Assembly: GCA_963807155.1 (NCBI GenBank)
Contig: CAWEAZ010000003.1
Coordinates: forward strand, 1 to 64,000
Length of the DNA stretch: 64,000 nucleotides
DNA from: JACCZX01 sp963807155
GTDB lineage: Bacteria; Pseudomonadota; Gammaproteobacteria; Burkholderiales; Burkholderiaceae_F
Direction of reading: 5' to 3'
The notes beneath the pieces were generated by a model. The model did no database searches and was not told where the DNA came from. It saw only the letters and a program-made list of their open reading frames with translations. A program made the position numbers and the translations under genes. Each line of letters opens with the position of its first letter. Position 1 is the stretch's first letter. Below, one piece after another: positions 1 through 9,408 of the stretch.

Positions 1-205
1 CATACTCTGCTTGCACCCATGCGCGGCACGGGACTCACAGACCAAGTGGCTCTATCCGCCAATTGATCCGCCAGAAAGGCAGCGGCAATGCTTGTCACTT
101 GTCGGTGCTTGGTGGACACCAAAGAACGTGAACCTAAACTTCTCGATGACCAGGCGTTGATGCATGTAGTAACTCGGGCACCAGCGGAACTACACACAAC
201 GGTCG

Positions 206-1018
206 TCATCGTGCAGTCACCGGCTCGAGTCCGCTCTTGGAGATGATCGGCGCTGCAGGAGGCGACGTAAAGTACCGGATGAGCATGCGCGCTGCTTCGG
301 GCTCGCGCGCGGTGGTGGAGATGCCGGCGGAAAAGACCGTCACGCGCTGAACTTCAGGAGGGAGAACGCCGATGAAGTCGATCCCATCGATCGGAAGCAG
401 TTCGCTGACTTGCTGCAAACCCAGCTCTGCATCGCCACGCGCGACCACGGTGCCTACTCGCTCACTAAGAATGCGACGGCTCTTCGGCCTGACCTGCGCT
501 TCTATGCCCAGGGTTTTCAGCATTTCGGTCTCGTAGTAGGTGCCGCTCGCGCTGGCCGAATAAGCAATAGATGGTGCGGCAAGCAGCGTGCGTTTGAGCG
601 CCTCGACCGTGCTGATGTCGGGTTTCGGCGCGCCTTTACGCACCGCCATGCCGATTGACGAGCGCACGAGGTCGACTTGGCTTCCGGGCACGACTTTCCC
701 GTCCGCAACGAGTTGATCGAGGGCTGGTCGAGCGAGGATCACTACGTCGACGGGCTCGCCGCGCGCGAGGCGGCTGGGTATCGAGTCACTGGCGTTCCCC
801 ATCGATGCGCCGTATGCAGTCTTGACGACATGGCCACTCGCCTTCTGGAATTGGGGCGTAAGTTCGTTGTAGGGAGCTGTGAAGCCCCCCGAGGTCATTA
901 CGTGGATCTCGCGCGATGCCGGGCTGCTCGACAGACCGGCGCAACCAGCCAAGACGAACGCGGCCGCGAACAACAAAGCGCGGCGAGACAGGTGCGCTAG
1001 GGCGTGTTTGAACGGCAT
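206..1018 (-). CDS. ModA-like periplasmic substrate-binding lipoprotein
   Basis: 270 aa. The N-terminus is a lipoprotein signal: basic residues, a hydrophobic stretch and the lipobox LAGC with Cys26. The mature part begins with an IHVMTSGGF strand and continues with features of the molybdate-binding (ModA) type II periplasmic-binding fold, such as GEPVDVVILARPALDQL and a late AGISTTAREPEAA segment. In this family the protein captures an oxyanion or small organic ligand outside the inner membrane and hands it to an ABC permease. No permease or ATPase gene lies next to it here, so the ligand is not determined. Many betaproteobacterial homologues are orphan ModA-like proteins; a role in molybdate uptake is therefore not assured. 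The frame is intact. Confidence 0.8.
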   Translation of the reverse strand: MPFKHALAHLSRRALLFAAAFVLAGCAGLSSSPASREIHVMTSGGFTAPYNELTPQFQKASGHVVKTAYGASMGNASDSIPSRLARGEPVDVVILARPALDQLVADGKVVPGSQVDLVRSSIGMAVRKGAPKPDISTVEALKRTLLAAPSIAYSASASGTYYETEMLKTLGIEAQVRPKSRRILSERVGTVVARGDAELGLQQVSELLPIDGIDFIGVLPPEVQRVTVFSAGISTTAREPEAARMLIRYFTSPPAAPIISKSGLEPVTAR

Positions 1019-1136
1019 GCGAGGTCTCCTTTGTGGGCGCTCAACGCCTCCGACTACGCTCGTAACAACGCCCTTCGTTTTGGGCGATGAGTGCCTGAGC
1101 CTGGAGTGGTTCCGATCGCGCTGCGCATCACTGGAT

Positions 1137-2114
1137 TTACTCGCTCAGCACGATGCCACTCCGGGCGATGACATCGCCCAGGCGCTGGCGCTCTTTCGCC
1201 ATGAACGTCTCCAACTCGGCGGGGGTGTCGCCTGCCGGCACTGCTCCGGTGGCCAGCACCCGTTCCTTCACATTAGGCTGGTTCATCACCTTTGCGATGT
1301 CTCCCGCGAGCTGCTTTACGACGTCGCGCCGGTGTGCCGGCCGGGGCGACGATTCCCCACGTCTGCGTGATCTCGTACCCGGGGACCGCTTCCGCGATAG
1401 TCGGAAGCTCGGGCAGGCTGGGTTGCGGGCCGCGCCGGTCGTCGCGAGTGCACGGACCCTGCCGCTATTCATGTGCGCGGCGGCGGCGATCGGTGAGGTG
1501 ATGATGTATTGGACGGTCCCGGCGATGACATCCTGAAGCGCCGGGGCGGCTCCCTTGTACGCGACGTGGGTGACTTTGATGTCGGCGAGAAGGTTCAGCA
1601 TCTCACCCGCCAGATGCGCCGGAGTACCCACGCCCGCGGAGCCGTAGTTGAGCGTGCCCGGCTTCTCCTTCGCGAGCTTCACGAGCTCCGCGACGTTTTT
1701 CGCGGGCAACGCACTGTTCACAACGAGCACGTTCGAGGCCGTCGCGATGCGCGAGATTGGAACGAAATCCTTGACGGGATCGTACGGCAGGTTCTTGCGC
1801 AGGTTCGGCAGGATGGCGTAGATAGCCGTGGTGGTCATGAGCAGCGTGTAACCATCAGGGCGCGCCTTTGCGGCGATCTCGGCGCCGAGCACACCACCCG
1901 CACCGGGGCGATTGTCGACGACCACCTGCTGCCCGAGAACAGCGGAGAGATTCTGCGACAGAATGCGCGCGAGCTGGTCGGGCGCGCCGCCCGGCGCATC
2001 GGCGACGATCAATCGAATCGGGCGGGCGGGATAACTTTGGGCGCCTGCGTTGAACGTAACCGCGACGAGCGACCATGCCGCAATTAGAAAACTGCCGAGC
2101 CGCGTCACGTTCAT
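1137..2114 (-). CDS. Bug/TctC family tripartite tricarboxylate transporter receptor (internal frameshift pair)
   Basis: About 325 aa. The start chosen is the ATG at 2112-2114, preceded by AGGAG; it gives a classic signal peptide ending near NAGAQ, followed by the Bug hallmark YPARPIRLIVADAPGG and the VVDNRPGAGG segment. Bug proteins bind carboxylates or amides in the periplasm for TctAB-type transport or sensing. No TctA or TctB gene is nearby, which is usual for orphan Bug genes in Burkholderiales. Between about 1332 and 1417 the reading frame gives unnatural Arg/Ser-rich sequence, while the neighbouring frame gives the expected LPELPTIAEAVPGYE and WGIVAPAGTP. This indicates a missing base near 1417 compensated by an extra base near 1332. 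The gene is divergent from the sulfatase, sharing about 120 bp. Confidence 0.85.
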   Translation of the reverse strand: MNVTRLGSFLIAAWSLVAVTFNAGAQSYPARPIRLIVADAPGGAPDQLARILSQNLSAVLGQQVVVDNRPGAGGVLGAEIAAKARPDGYTLLMTTTAIYAILPNLRKNLPYDPVKDFVPISRIATASNVLVVNSALPAKNVAELVKLAKEKPGTLNYGSAGVGTPAHLAGEMLNLLADIKVTHVAYKGAAPALQDVIAGTVQYIITSPIAAAAHMNSGRVRALATTGAARNPACPSFRLSRKRSPGTRSRRRGESSPRPAHRRDVVKQLAGDIAKVMNQPNVKERVLATGAVPAGDTPAELETFMAKERQRLGDVIARSGIVLSE

Positions 2115-2238
2115 GGCTGCTCCTGTTTGAATGGCGGGAAGTGTATAGCCGGACGGCGCATCGGCCGACAATCGCGGGCGGTGCGATACTGGCCGTGCTC
2201 CGTACGGCCCGGTCCTCACATTTCGCCTTTTCGCCTCG

Positions 2239-3696
2239 ATGACACCTTACAACGTGCTCGTGCTGATGTCCGACGAGCACAACCCGAAGTTCCTGGCAGC
2301 TGCTGGCCATCCATTCATCCACACGCCCAACCTCGATGCGCTGGCGGCACGCGGGACGCGTTTCACGTCGGCCTACACGACGTGCCCGATCTGTGTGCCG
2401 GCGCGCGCGGCCTTCGCGGTCGGGCGTTACGTCCACGAGATCGGCTATTGGGATAACGCTGACGCCTATGAAGGCGCCATGCCGAGCTGGCACCATGCGC
2501 TGCGCGAAGCGGGGCATCGGGTCGTCTCGATCGGCAAGCTCCATTTCCGCGGCCGGCCGGGCGACGATCACGGCTTTTCTGAGGAGATCGTGCCGATGAA
2601 CATCATCGACGGCATCGGTGATGTCAAAGGCCTCATCAGGGACGACATTCCGAAGCGCAGCGGTGGCGACAAGATGGCCCATCGGGCTGGACCGGGAGAA
2701 TCGCCTTACACCACCTACGATCGCGACATTGCGGCACGCGCCCAGATCTGGTTGCACGAGGAAGCGCCAAAGTGGCGCGTGCGGCCATGGGTGCTGTTCG
2801 TGTCGTTCGTACTGCCGCACTTTCCGCTCACGGCACCCCCGCACTGGTTCTATCGCTACTGGCAGCAGGCGCTGCCGATGCCCAAGCTGTACGATCCCGC
2901 GGTGCGGCCGCATCATCCGTATCTCGATCTGTATGCCCACACCGTCGACTACGACACACACTTCACCTGCGAGGCAGACGTGAAGCGTGCGATTGCGGGC
3001 TACAGCGGACTCGTCTCGATGGTGGACGAGAACGTAGGGAACGTCCTGCGCGCACTGCGCGACGCGGGCCTTGAGGAGACCACGCGCGTCATCTACACGA
3101 GCGACCATGGCGACAATGTGGGTGCGCGCGGCCTGTGGGGCAAGTCGACGCTGTACGAGGAAAGCGCGGGCGTACCCCTCATCATGGCCGGCAGCGACGT
3201 GCCCGCCGGGCGCGTGATCGAGACGCCTGTCTCGCACATCGACTGCGCTCCCACGATCCTCGAGGCCGTCGGCGCGCCGCCACGAGTGGCGGAGCGAGAC
3301 CTGCCTGGTGCGTCGTTGTTCGCCGTCGCGAACAGGGCGACCCCGTCCCGCCCCGTGATCTCCGAGTACCATGCGACCGCCTCGATTGCCGGCGCTTACA
3401 TGCTGCGGTTCGGGCGTTACAAGTACTGCCACTACGTCTCGTATCGACCGCAGCTGTTCGATCTAGCCGCAGATCCCGAAGAGCTCGTCGATGTAGCCGC
3501 AGATCCGCGCTATGCGAGCGTGCTCGCGGAGGGCGAGCGGCTCCTGCGCGCGACCCTCGATCCCGAGGCGACCGACGCGCGAGCGAAGCGGCGGCAGGCC
3601 GAACTGCTCGAGACCTTCGGCGGTCGCGAGATGGCGCTGGCACGAGGCGACCTTGGCTTCACGCCTGCGCCGGGCACCGCGGCGGAAATGAATTGA
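2239..3696 (+). CDS. Sulfatase (alkaline phosphatase superfamily)
   Basis: 485 aa, intact. An early NVLVLMSDEHNP strand carries the metal-binding Asp12. The sulfatase signature C-x-P-x-R is present as CVPAR with Cys52, the residue matured to formylglycine in type I sulfatases. The second metal site is TSDHGDN, Asp289-His290. No signal peptide is visible, so it is probably cytoplasmic, as are choline-sulfatase and phosphonate monoester hydrolase relatives. It would hydrolyse a sulfate (or phosphonate/phosphate) ester; the substrate cannot be told from sequence. The divergent Bug receptor may bring in a related organic acid, but that is inference. A formylglycine-generating enzyme is not in the window. 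A hairpin terminator follows. Confidence 0.88.
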   Translation: MTPYNVLVLMSDEHNPKFLAAAGHPFIHTPNLDALAARGTRFTSAYTTCPICVPARAAFAVGRYVHEIGYWDNADAYEGAMPSWHHALREAGHRVVSIGKLHFRGRPGDDHGFSEEIVPMNIIDGIGDVKGLIRDDIPKRSGGDKMAHRAGPGESPYTTYDRDIAARAQIWLHEEAPKWRVRPWVLFVSFVLPHFPLTAPPHWFYRYWQQALPMPKLYDPAVRPHHPYLDLYAHTVDYDTHFTCEADVKRAIAGYSGLVSMVDENVGNVLRALRDAGLEETTRVIYTSDHGDNVGARGLWGKSTLYEESAGVPLIMAGSDVPAGRVIETPVSHIDCAPTILEAVGAPPRVAERDLPGASLFAVANRATPSRPVISEYHATASIAGAYMLRFGRYKYCHYVSYRPQLFDLAADPEELVDVAADPRYASVLAEGERLLRATLDPEATDARAKRRQAELLETFGGREMALARGDLGFTPAPGTAAEMN

Positions 3697-3760
3697 CGTA
3701 GTCGTCGGCAACGCACAGCCTTCGCAACGGGGCGAGTGCATCCATGTGCGCACCATCACT

Positions 3761-3783
3761 CCGGCGCGCCGATCGCCGGTTTT
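3761..3783 (+). terminator. Rho-independent terminator after the sulfatase gene
   Basis: CCGGCG (3761-3766) pairs with CGCCGG (3774-3779) across a 7-base loop and is followed by four T residues. It lies 65 bases after the sulfatase stop codon. Confidence 0.6.
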
Positions 3784-4040
3784 CCTCTCGTCGCACCGCG
3801 ATCGCTACAGAAGTTTGCTCCGGGCTGCACGAATGACTGCTAGGCCGCCACAAATCAAAGGACCGCTCGTAGCCGATAGCCGACACTTAGATTTGTCGCC
3901 AACCCGCAGAGCTTCCTAGTTCCACGCTTGACGCATGCGGGCTGCAAGATCGACCACCGCGCCCGAAGCAATAGGAGCAACATTTCCCTGTGTGAGCGGC
4001 CAGCTCGTCACCTGCATTGCACTGGCAGGGTGTTTATAAC
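3784..4040. other. Intergenic stretch with no recognised gene
   Basis: The whole gap from the sulfatase stop to the tRNA is about 340 bases. Apart from the terminator hairpin at its start, I see no coding sequence with support, no RNA gene and no clear promoter. Short open frames crossing it have no family resemblance. Confidence 0.5.
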
Positions 4041-4134
4041 TGGCGGAGATGGACGGATTCGAACCGTCGATGCACGTTTTTGCGCGCATGCTCCCTTAGC
4101 AGGGGAGTGCCTTCGACCACTCGGCCACATCTCC
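4041..4134 (-). tRNA. tRNA-Ser (anticodon GCU)
   Basis: Read on the minus strand, the 7-bp acceptor stem GGAGATG pairs with CATCTCC, followed by discriminator G and an encoded CCA (TGG at 4041-4043 on the plus strand). The anticodon stem CTCCC/GGGAG encloses the loop CTGCTAA, giving anticodon GCU. The long variable arm and the T loop GGTTCGAATCC are as expected for a class II serine tRNA. Placement downstream of lysC is typical of Burkholderiales; here one extra gene (DUF4239) sits between them. Confidence 0.95.
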
Positions 4135-4182
4135 GGGACTTCAAAACTACATTACTTCACTGACCCGCGAGTTTACTGAATG

Positions 4183-4944
4183 TCAGCGGCCGAGCAGTTC
4201 GAGCGTCTTGACCAGCGGTTCGCTCGACAAGCTGATCAAACCGTGAAACGGCGTGTCCAGTTCGAGTATCAGAAAAATCGCAGCCGAGAACGCAAGTGCA
4301 CCTCCAACCGCTGTAAGCGTCGAGGTGAGGTTACTGGGCGCAAAGATGGCCAGCGCGATGTAAAGCATCGCTAGCCACGCGGTCAGCACAAAGAGAAAGG
4401 CAGGTGGAATCGATCCGCTTGCGTGCTCCGCGAAGAGCACGCGAGCGCGTTTGAGCTCTGAACTCAGAGTCAGTGCGCGCGCTTGCAGCCAGCGCTGTGC
4501 ATCAGTAGCAGGCGAAAGCGCAAGCAACGATTGTTGTAATCGGCCCATCTGCGGCAACGGGGCGGCGGTTACATCAAGGGCTTGCTCCGGCTTGTCTGGC
4601 GAAAAAACGCCATCGACGGCGCCTTTCGTGAATCCGCGCAGCAGTTCGCGTGCAGCCTTTGACTCTTGCCCGTACTGTGCCAGAGCATGGTCAATCAGCA
4701 AGATATCAGCGGCAATTTCGATCACCGATGCTTTGTCTGCATCAAATGAAGTCTTTGCGCTGCTGATCATCAGGCCGAGCACCAGCGCCGAGAGCGTTGC
4801 GACCATCCCGACTAGCAGCATTACCGAATCGCGAGTGCGCGTATCCAGATGCTCGGGCGGAAGCCGCCTGCGCACCCACCGGCCACACGCCCAACCGATC
4901 AGCTGGGCGGCGAAAACGATCAGCGCAAACGCCAACGCGCTCAT
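4183..4944 (-). CDS. DUF4239-like membrane protein
   Basis: 253 aa. It has an N-terminal hydrophobic helix, a second one (about residues 42-62) running into the characteristic LSALVLGLMISSAKTSFD, a long soluble middle, and two more hydrophobic segments (about 183-203 and 210-230). This layout and the SSAKTSFD segment fit the DUF4239 (bestrophin-like) family, whose function is not established. It starts 3 bp after the lysC stop codon and is probably cotranscribed with it. The start is the ATG at 4942-4944. Confidence 0.72.
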   Translation of the reverse strand: MSALAFALIVFAAQLIGWACGRWVRRRLPPEHLDTRTRDSVMLLVGMVATLSALVLGLMISSAKTSFDADKASVIEIAADILLIDHALAQYGQESKAARELLRGFTKGAVDGVFSPDKPEQALDVTAAPLPQMGRLQQSLLALSPATDAQRWLQARALTLSSELKRARVLFAEHASGSIPPAFLFVLTAWLAMLYIALAIFAPSNLTSTLTAVGGALAFSAAIFLILELDTPFHGLISLSSEPLVKTLELLGR

Positions 4945-4947
4945 TCT

Positions 4948-6204
4948 TTAGGCGGCGACCTGCTCCAGCCCAAAAGCCTTGTGCAGCGCCCGCACCGCCA
5001 GCTCCATGTACTTGTCTTCGACGACGACCGAAATCTTGATCTCGCTGGTCGAAATCATCTGCATGTTAATGCCCTCTTCCGCCAACGTGCGGAACATGAG
5101 GCTCGCGATGCCCACGTGTGACCGCATTCCGATGCCGACGATCGATACCTTGGCGATCTTCGGATCACCGACAATCTGCTTGGCGCCCACCTGGTCCTTG
5201 ACCTTGGTCTCGAGCACCTTGATTGCCTTCTCGTACTCGTTGCGATGAACGGTGAACGAAAAATCGGTCGTGCCGTCGACGCTGATGTTCTGCACGATCA
5301 TGTCGACATCGAGGTTCGCGTCGGCGATCGGCCCGAGAATCTGATACGCGATGCCCGGGCGATCGGGTACGCGAGTCAGCGTGATCTTCGCTTCGTCGCG
5401 CGCGAAGGCGACACCTGAGATAACGGCTTTTTCCATCTGGATGTTTTCCTCGAACGTAATCAACGTGCCGGATGCCGCTTCTTCTGCCAGCGGCATGTCT
5501 GCATCGGTCATGCTCGACAGCACGCGCAGCGGCACCTTGTACTTGCCAGCAAACTCGACCGATCTCAGCTGCAGCACCTTTGAGCCGAGACTCGCCATCT
5601 CCAGCATTTCCTCGAACGTGATGCGGGGCATCCGCCGCGCTTCGGGAACGATGCGCGGGTCGGTCGTGTAAACCCCGTCGACGTCGGTGTAGATCAGGCA
5701 CTCGTCGGCTTTCAGTGCGGCAGCGAGCGCGACGGCCGACGTGTCCGTGCCGCCTCGACCCAGCGTGGTGATGTTGCCGCGCTCGTCGACCCCCTGAAAG
5801 CCGGCGACCACGACGATCGTTCCGCTATCGAGATCCTCGCGAATCTTTTTCTCGTCGATACTCAGGATTCGCGCCTTATTGAAGGCGCTATCGGTGAGCA
5901 CGTGCACTTGTGCACCGGTATAGCTTTTTGCTTTCAGCCCACGGTCGAGCAATGCCATCGCAAGCAGCCCGACAGTGACCTGCTCGCCGGTCGAAGCGAC
6001 GACATCGAGTTCGCGCGCATCCGGGATTTGCTGCACCTTCTTCGCCAGATCGATCAAGCGGTCGGTCTCTCCGCTCATCGCGGAGACGACGACAACCAAT
6101 CGGTGGCCGGCGCGGTGCCATTTTTCAAGGCGATGCGCCACATTGCCGATGCGCTCGACCGAGCCGACCGAAGTGCCGCCGTACTTGTGAACGATGAGCG
6201 CCAT
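4948..6204 (-). CDS. lysC: Aspartate kinase
   Basis: 418 aa, full length for a monofunctional aspartokinase. It phosphorylates L-aspartate to beta-aspartyl phosphate, the first step towards lysine, threonine, methionine and diaminopimelate. The N-terminal nucleotide-binding motif KYGGTSVG is at residues 7-14, the central LGRGGTDTSA segment fits the amino-acid kinase fold, and the C-terminal third contains two ACT-domain stretches (VPDRPGIAYQILGPIADAN and VSIVGIGMRSHVGIAS) that in this family mediate feedback inhibition by lysine and/or threonine. It lies in the order tilS-lysC-tRNA-Ser. The frame is intact. Confidence 0.97.
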   Translation of the reverse strand: MALIVHKYGGTSVGSVERIGNVAHRLEKWHRAGHRLVVVVSAMSGETDRLIDLAKKVQQIPDARELDVVASTGEQVTVGLLAMALLDRGLKAKSYTGAQVHVLTDSAFNKARILSIDEKKIREDLDSGTIVVVAGFQGVDERGNITTLGRGGTDTSAVALAAALKADECLIYTDVDGVYTTDPRIVPEARRMPRITFEEMLEMASLGSKVLQLRSVEFAGKYKVPLRVLSSMTDADMPLAEEAASGTLITFEENIQMEKAVISGVAFARDEAKITLTRVPDRPGIAYQILGPIADANLDVDMIVQNISVDGTTDFSFTVHRNEYEKAIKVLETKVKDQVGAKQIVGDPKIAKVSIVGIGMRSHVGIASLMFRTLAEEGINMQMISTSEIKISVVVEDKYMELAVRALHKAFGLEQVAA

Positions 6205-6284
6205 GCTGATTGTTGTTATGTGGGTCGAGGCTGTCGCGGCGCGCGATTATAGGAGCGGCGCCGACCGAACGTGATCAAACCACT

Positions 6285-7762
6285 TTACGAATTACCCTCG
6301 AGCAGCGACGCGTCGGGTTCCCATTCGATCGCGATGCGCTCTCCATCGCGATCGGTGAACCGCACGTCGGCACCCAGTCCTGCAACGAAGATCAACTCGC
6401 CGTCGCGCCAAAGCAGCGGCAGTCGGCCGCGTTCGAACTCGGCGATGCCCGCGTCCTGAAACAAACGCTTCAATGTTTTTGACGGGCGCGCCGGGTGCGG
6501 CTTGAAGCGCTCGCCGCCACCGCGCGGCCGCACTTCCAGCGGCTCAGCGCGCAACCACTCGGGGTCGAACCCTTCGCCGTCCACCGCACTGAACCTGAGC
6601 ACGCCGCCCCAGCTCGGTAGTGGTATTTCGTCTTCGGCTCGCCACTTGAACACATGGGAGTCGCGGCTAGCATCGTCTGCTTCCTTCAGCAGGAGCAGTC
6701 CCCGATAGCGGCGGACCTCGTGGCTACCCAATCGCACCAGCAGCCTGGCATCGCTGCGCGCGTTGCGCGCCTGATCGAGCACTTCGAGCAAGCGTGCCCG
6801 GCTTGGCGCCTGCAAGCCTTGGTTCGCCAGCCACGCTCGCAGCACGCCGGTCTGCCGAGCGGCAGGTAACGCCACCAGACGATCAAGCCGCAGCATGCCT
6901 TCCGGAGCGCCGTCGGCGCAGTCGACGTAGTCGCTTTCAGCCACCGAACGCATTGCTTCAGCCGCCTCAGCGACAAGGTCGACCGAACGTGCCGCGGCGA
7001 CCCGAAACCCAGGGCGCAGCGCATCGATGCGCGGCAGCACGTCGCGCCGCACGCGTTGCGCAACAACGCAACGTCGTCATTGCTGTCGTCGTCGACATAG
7101 CTCAGCGCGCGCAGTTCGACATAGCGCTCGACGTCGGTACGTGGGACGTCGACCAGAGGCCGAAGCAATTGCAGATCGCTGCTAAAAGCGCGAGCGGCGG
7201 GAAATGCTGCCAGCCCGTCGGGCCCCGCACCACGCATCCATTGCAAAAGAAATGTTTCGAGCCGATCGTCGCGGTGATGCGCCGTCATTACGATGCGCGC
7301 GCCGGCTTCGCGCACAGCATCCGCAAGCGCGGCGTAACGCACATCGCGTGCTGCCGCCTCGATTCCGCGGCCACGCCGCTTGACTTCGACATGGCGGGTG
7401 ATCAGCGGCACGCCCATCCTTGCGCACTCGGCTTCGCAATGCGCGAGCCACGCGTCAGCGTTGCGGCTCAGACCGTGATGAACGTGAATGGCAATCACGC
7501 GCCGTATGCCAGTGCCGCGCGTCGACGCCAAGCGCGCGAGCAGATCGAGCAATGCCATCGAGTCGCGGCCACCGCTTAACGCGAGTGCGACGGTGGCGTT
7601 CGCTGCGCGTGGCGCCTGCGGTTGCCGCTTCAGCGGCTCGGCAGACTTTGCAGCAGCGTCTTGCGACAGCGAGGCTGCGTGCGCTACCGCAACGCGCACG
7701 ATGTCGAGCAACTGCTGCTCGAGCGGATCAGCTTTCTTCGACCGTGCTCTTGAACTTGCCAT
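6285..7762 (-). CDS. tilS: tRNA(Ile)-lysidine synthase, frameshifted
   Basis: TilS attaches lysine to C34 of the CAU-anticodon tRNA-Ile so that it reads AUA; it is essential in most bacteria. The N-terminal half has the ATP pyrophosphatase P-loop SGGRDS (residues 63-68), HVHHGLS and TAHHRDDRLET. After LLRNA the reading frame is lost near 7051, where one base is missing (expected GCGCTGCGG). The neighbouring frame then continues RRDVLPRIDALRPGF through the TilS substrate-binding and C-terminal domains to 6285. Repaired length is about 492 aa. The ATG at 7762 overlaps the end of accA by 35 bp and gives a P-loop unusually far from the N-terminus, so the true start may lie downstream. Confidence 0.9.
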
Positions 7763-8703
7763 ATGCCAACAGCCGCGCGTGGCGTGCCGCCAGCAGGTCC
7801 TTGGTTTTCATCCCCTGAAACTGCCGCAGACTGTCCGCCAGCGCGCGCTTCAGCATCACCGCCATCTGCGTCGGGTCGCGATGCGCGCCGCCAAGGGGCT
7901 CGGCGATGATCTTGTCGATCACGCCAAGCGCTTTTAGTCGATGCGCGGTGAGACCGAGCGCTTCGGCCGCATCGGGCGCTTTGTCTGCGCTTTTCCACAG
8001 GATCGACGCGCACCCTTCGGGCGAGATCACCGAGTAGGTCGCGTACTGCAAGCATCAACACCGTATCGCCGACGGCGATCGCCAGCGCTCCGCCCGATCC
8101 GCCCTCGCCGATGATCGTCGTGATCACGGGCACCTTCAGCTGCGACATCTCGTACAGGTTGTGGCCGATCGCCTCGGACTGTCCGCGCTCTTCGGCGTCG
8201 ATGCCGGGGTACGCACCGGGCGTATCGACGAACGTAAACAGCGGCAAACCAAACTTCTCGGCAAGCTTCATCAGGCGCAGTGCCTTGCGATAGCCTTCGG
8301 GCTTGCTCATGCCGAAGTTGCGCAGCGCGCGCTCTTTCGTGTCGCGACCCTTTTGGTGACCGAGCACCATCACCGCCTGCCCATTGAAGCGCGCCATGCC
8401 ACCGACAATCGACAGGTCGTCGGAGAATGACCGATCGCCGTGCAGCTCGTGAAAGTCCGTGAAAATGTCGTTAACGTAGTCGAGCGTGTACGGACGTTGC
8501 GGATGACGCGCGAGCTGCGATACCTGCCACGGCGAAAGCTTTGCGTAAATCTCTTTCAGCAGGCCGTCGCTCTTTTGCTGCAGCCGCTCGATCTCTTCCG
8601 AGATATCGACGGCCGAGTCGTCCTGCACGAAGCGCAGCTCGTCGATCTTCGCCTCGAGCTCGGCGATCGGCTGTTCAAAATCCAGAAACGCTGTTTTCGC
8701 CAC
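7728..8703 (-). CDS. accA: Acetyl-CoA carboxylase carboxyltransferase subunit alpha, frameshifted
   Basis: AccA with AccD transfers the carboxyl group from biotin to acetyl-CoA to give malonyl-CoA, the committed step of fatty acid synthesis. The N-terminus MAKTAFLDFEQPIAELE, the RPYTLDYV segment, GHQKGRD, FVDTPGAYPG and GEGGSGGALA are all diagnostic. Near 8051 one extra base breaks the frame after DTVLML; the adjacent frame resumes QYATYSVISPEGCASILW and runs to 7728. Repaired length is about 324 aa, normal for the family. Since the enzyme is essential, the shift is most simply a sequencing error. It lies between alkA and tilS. Confidence 0.93.
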
Positions 8704-8721
8704 GGTGATTTGCCGTTGTTC

Positions 8722-9408
8722 TTAGTAAGTCACTGGAATCGGGTCAAGACTACGCCATAGATACCACGTCGCCACGCTGCGCCACGGCGCCCAGGCTTCG
8801 GCCAGTTGCATCACCCGCGCACGCCCTTCACGGCCCACCACCGGCTCGCCGTCAAGATAATTGACACTGACCGCTTTCAGCAAGCCCAAATCGTCGAGCG
8901 GGAGCACATTCGGGCGCAGCAGGTTGAAGATCAGGAACATCTCGGCGGTCCAGCGCCCGATGCCGCGAATGTCGATCAGCTCAGCGATGATTTCTTCGTC
9001 GCTCTGCTCGCCAAACAGCGACGGATCGACGCGGCCGCTGACGAAATGTGCCGCAAGGTCTCGGATGTACTCGACCTTGCGATCGGATAATCCGCAGCGG
9101 CGCAACGTCGTCGCCCGACGCCGCAGGATCGCCTTCGGAGACGTCTCGCCGCATGCGGCACAGAAGCGGCGCCACACCGCATCGGCTGCCTTGGTAGAAA
9201 TCTGCTGGCCGACAATCGCACGTGCCAGAGTGACGAACGCGTCGCCGCGCGATTGCAGCTTGACGCGCGGGTGTGCCGCGATGATGCTGGCCATCGTGGT
9301 GTCCTTCGCGGCAAGGGCACGCTTTGCTCTAAGCCAATACGTCGGCGACACACCCGCAACGCGCGCCGGCAGCGGCGCAGATGCGGGCGCTGCTACCGAC
9401 GACGCCAC
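8722..9408 (-). CDS. alkA: DNA-3-methyladenine glycosylase II (HhH-GPD superfamily)
   Basis: 228 aa. It removes alkylated purines from DNA in base-excision repair. The helix-hairpin-helix segment DIRGIGRWTAEMFLIF is followed by LPLDDLGL, whose Asp172/Asp173 supplies the catalytic acid of the family. AIVGQQISTKAA is the typical helix near the DNA-binding groove. The protein lacks the N-terminal domain of E. coli AlkA, as is common for the shorter bacterial AlkA-like enzymes. The start overlaps the end of cysS by 16 bp, so the two are probably translationally coupled. Confidence 0.9.
   Translation of the reverse strand: MASSVAAPASAPLPARVAGVSPTYWLRAKRALAAKDTTMASIIAAHPRVKLQSRGDAFVTLARAIVGQQISTKAADAVWRRFCAACGETSPKAILRRRATTLRRCGLSDRKVEYIRDLAAHFVSGRVDPSLFGEQSDEEIIAELIDIRGIGRWTAEMFLIFNLLRPNVLPLDDLGLLKAVSVNYLDGEPVVGREGRARVMQLAEAWAPWRSVATWYLWRSLDPIPVTY

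Noticed and set aside
100..140. Short TTGGT/ACCAA hairpin downstream of the ModA-like gene
   Set aside because: Stem of only five pairs and no T-run; too weak to call a terminator.
1855..3432. A 525-codon open frame on the minus strand across the sulfatase gene
   Set aside because: Antisense to a clear sulfatase and in part to the Bug gene; no family motif, and its long open state follows from GC-rich codon bias.
3928..4179. Plus-strand open frame spanning the tRNA-Ser gene
   Set aside because: It runs antisense through the tRNA and has no protein-family similarity.
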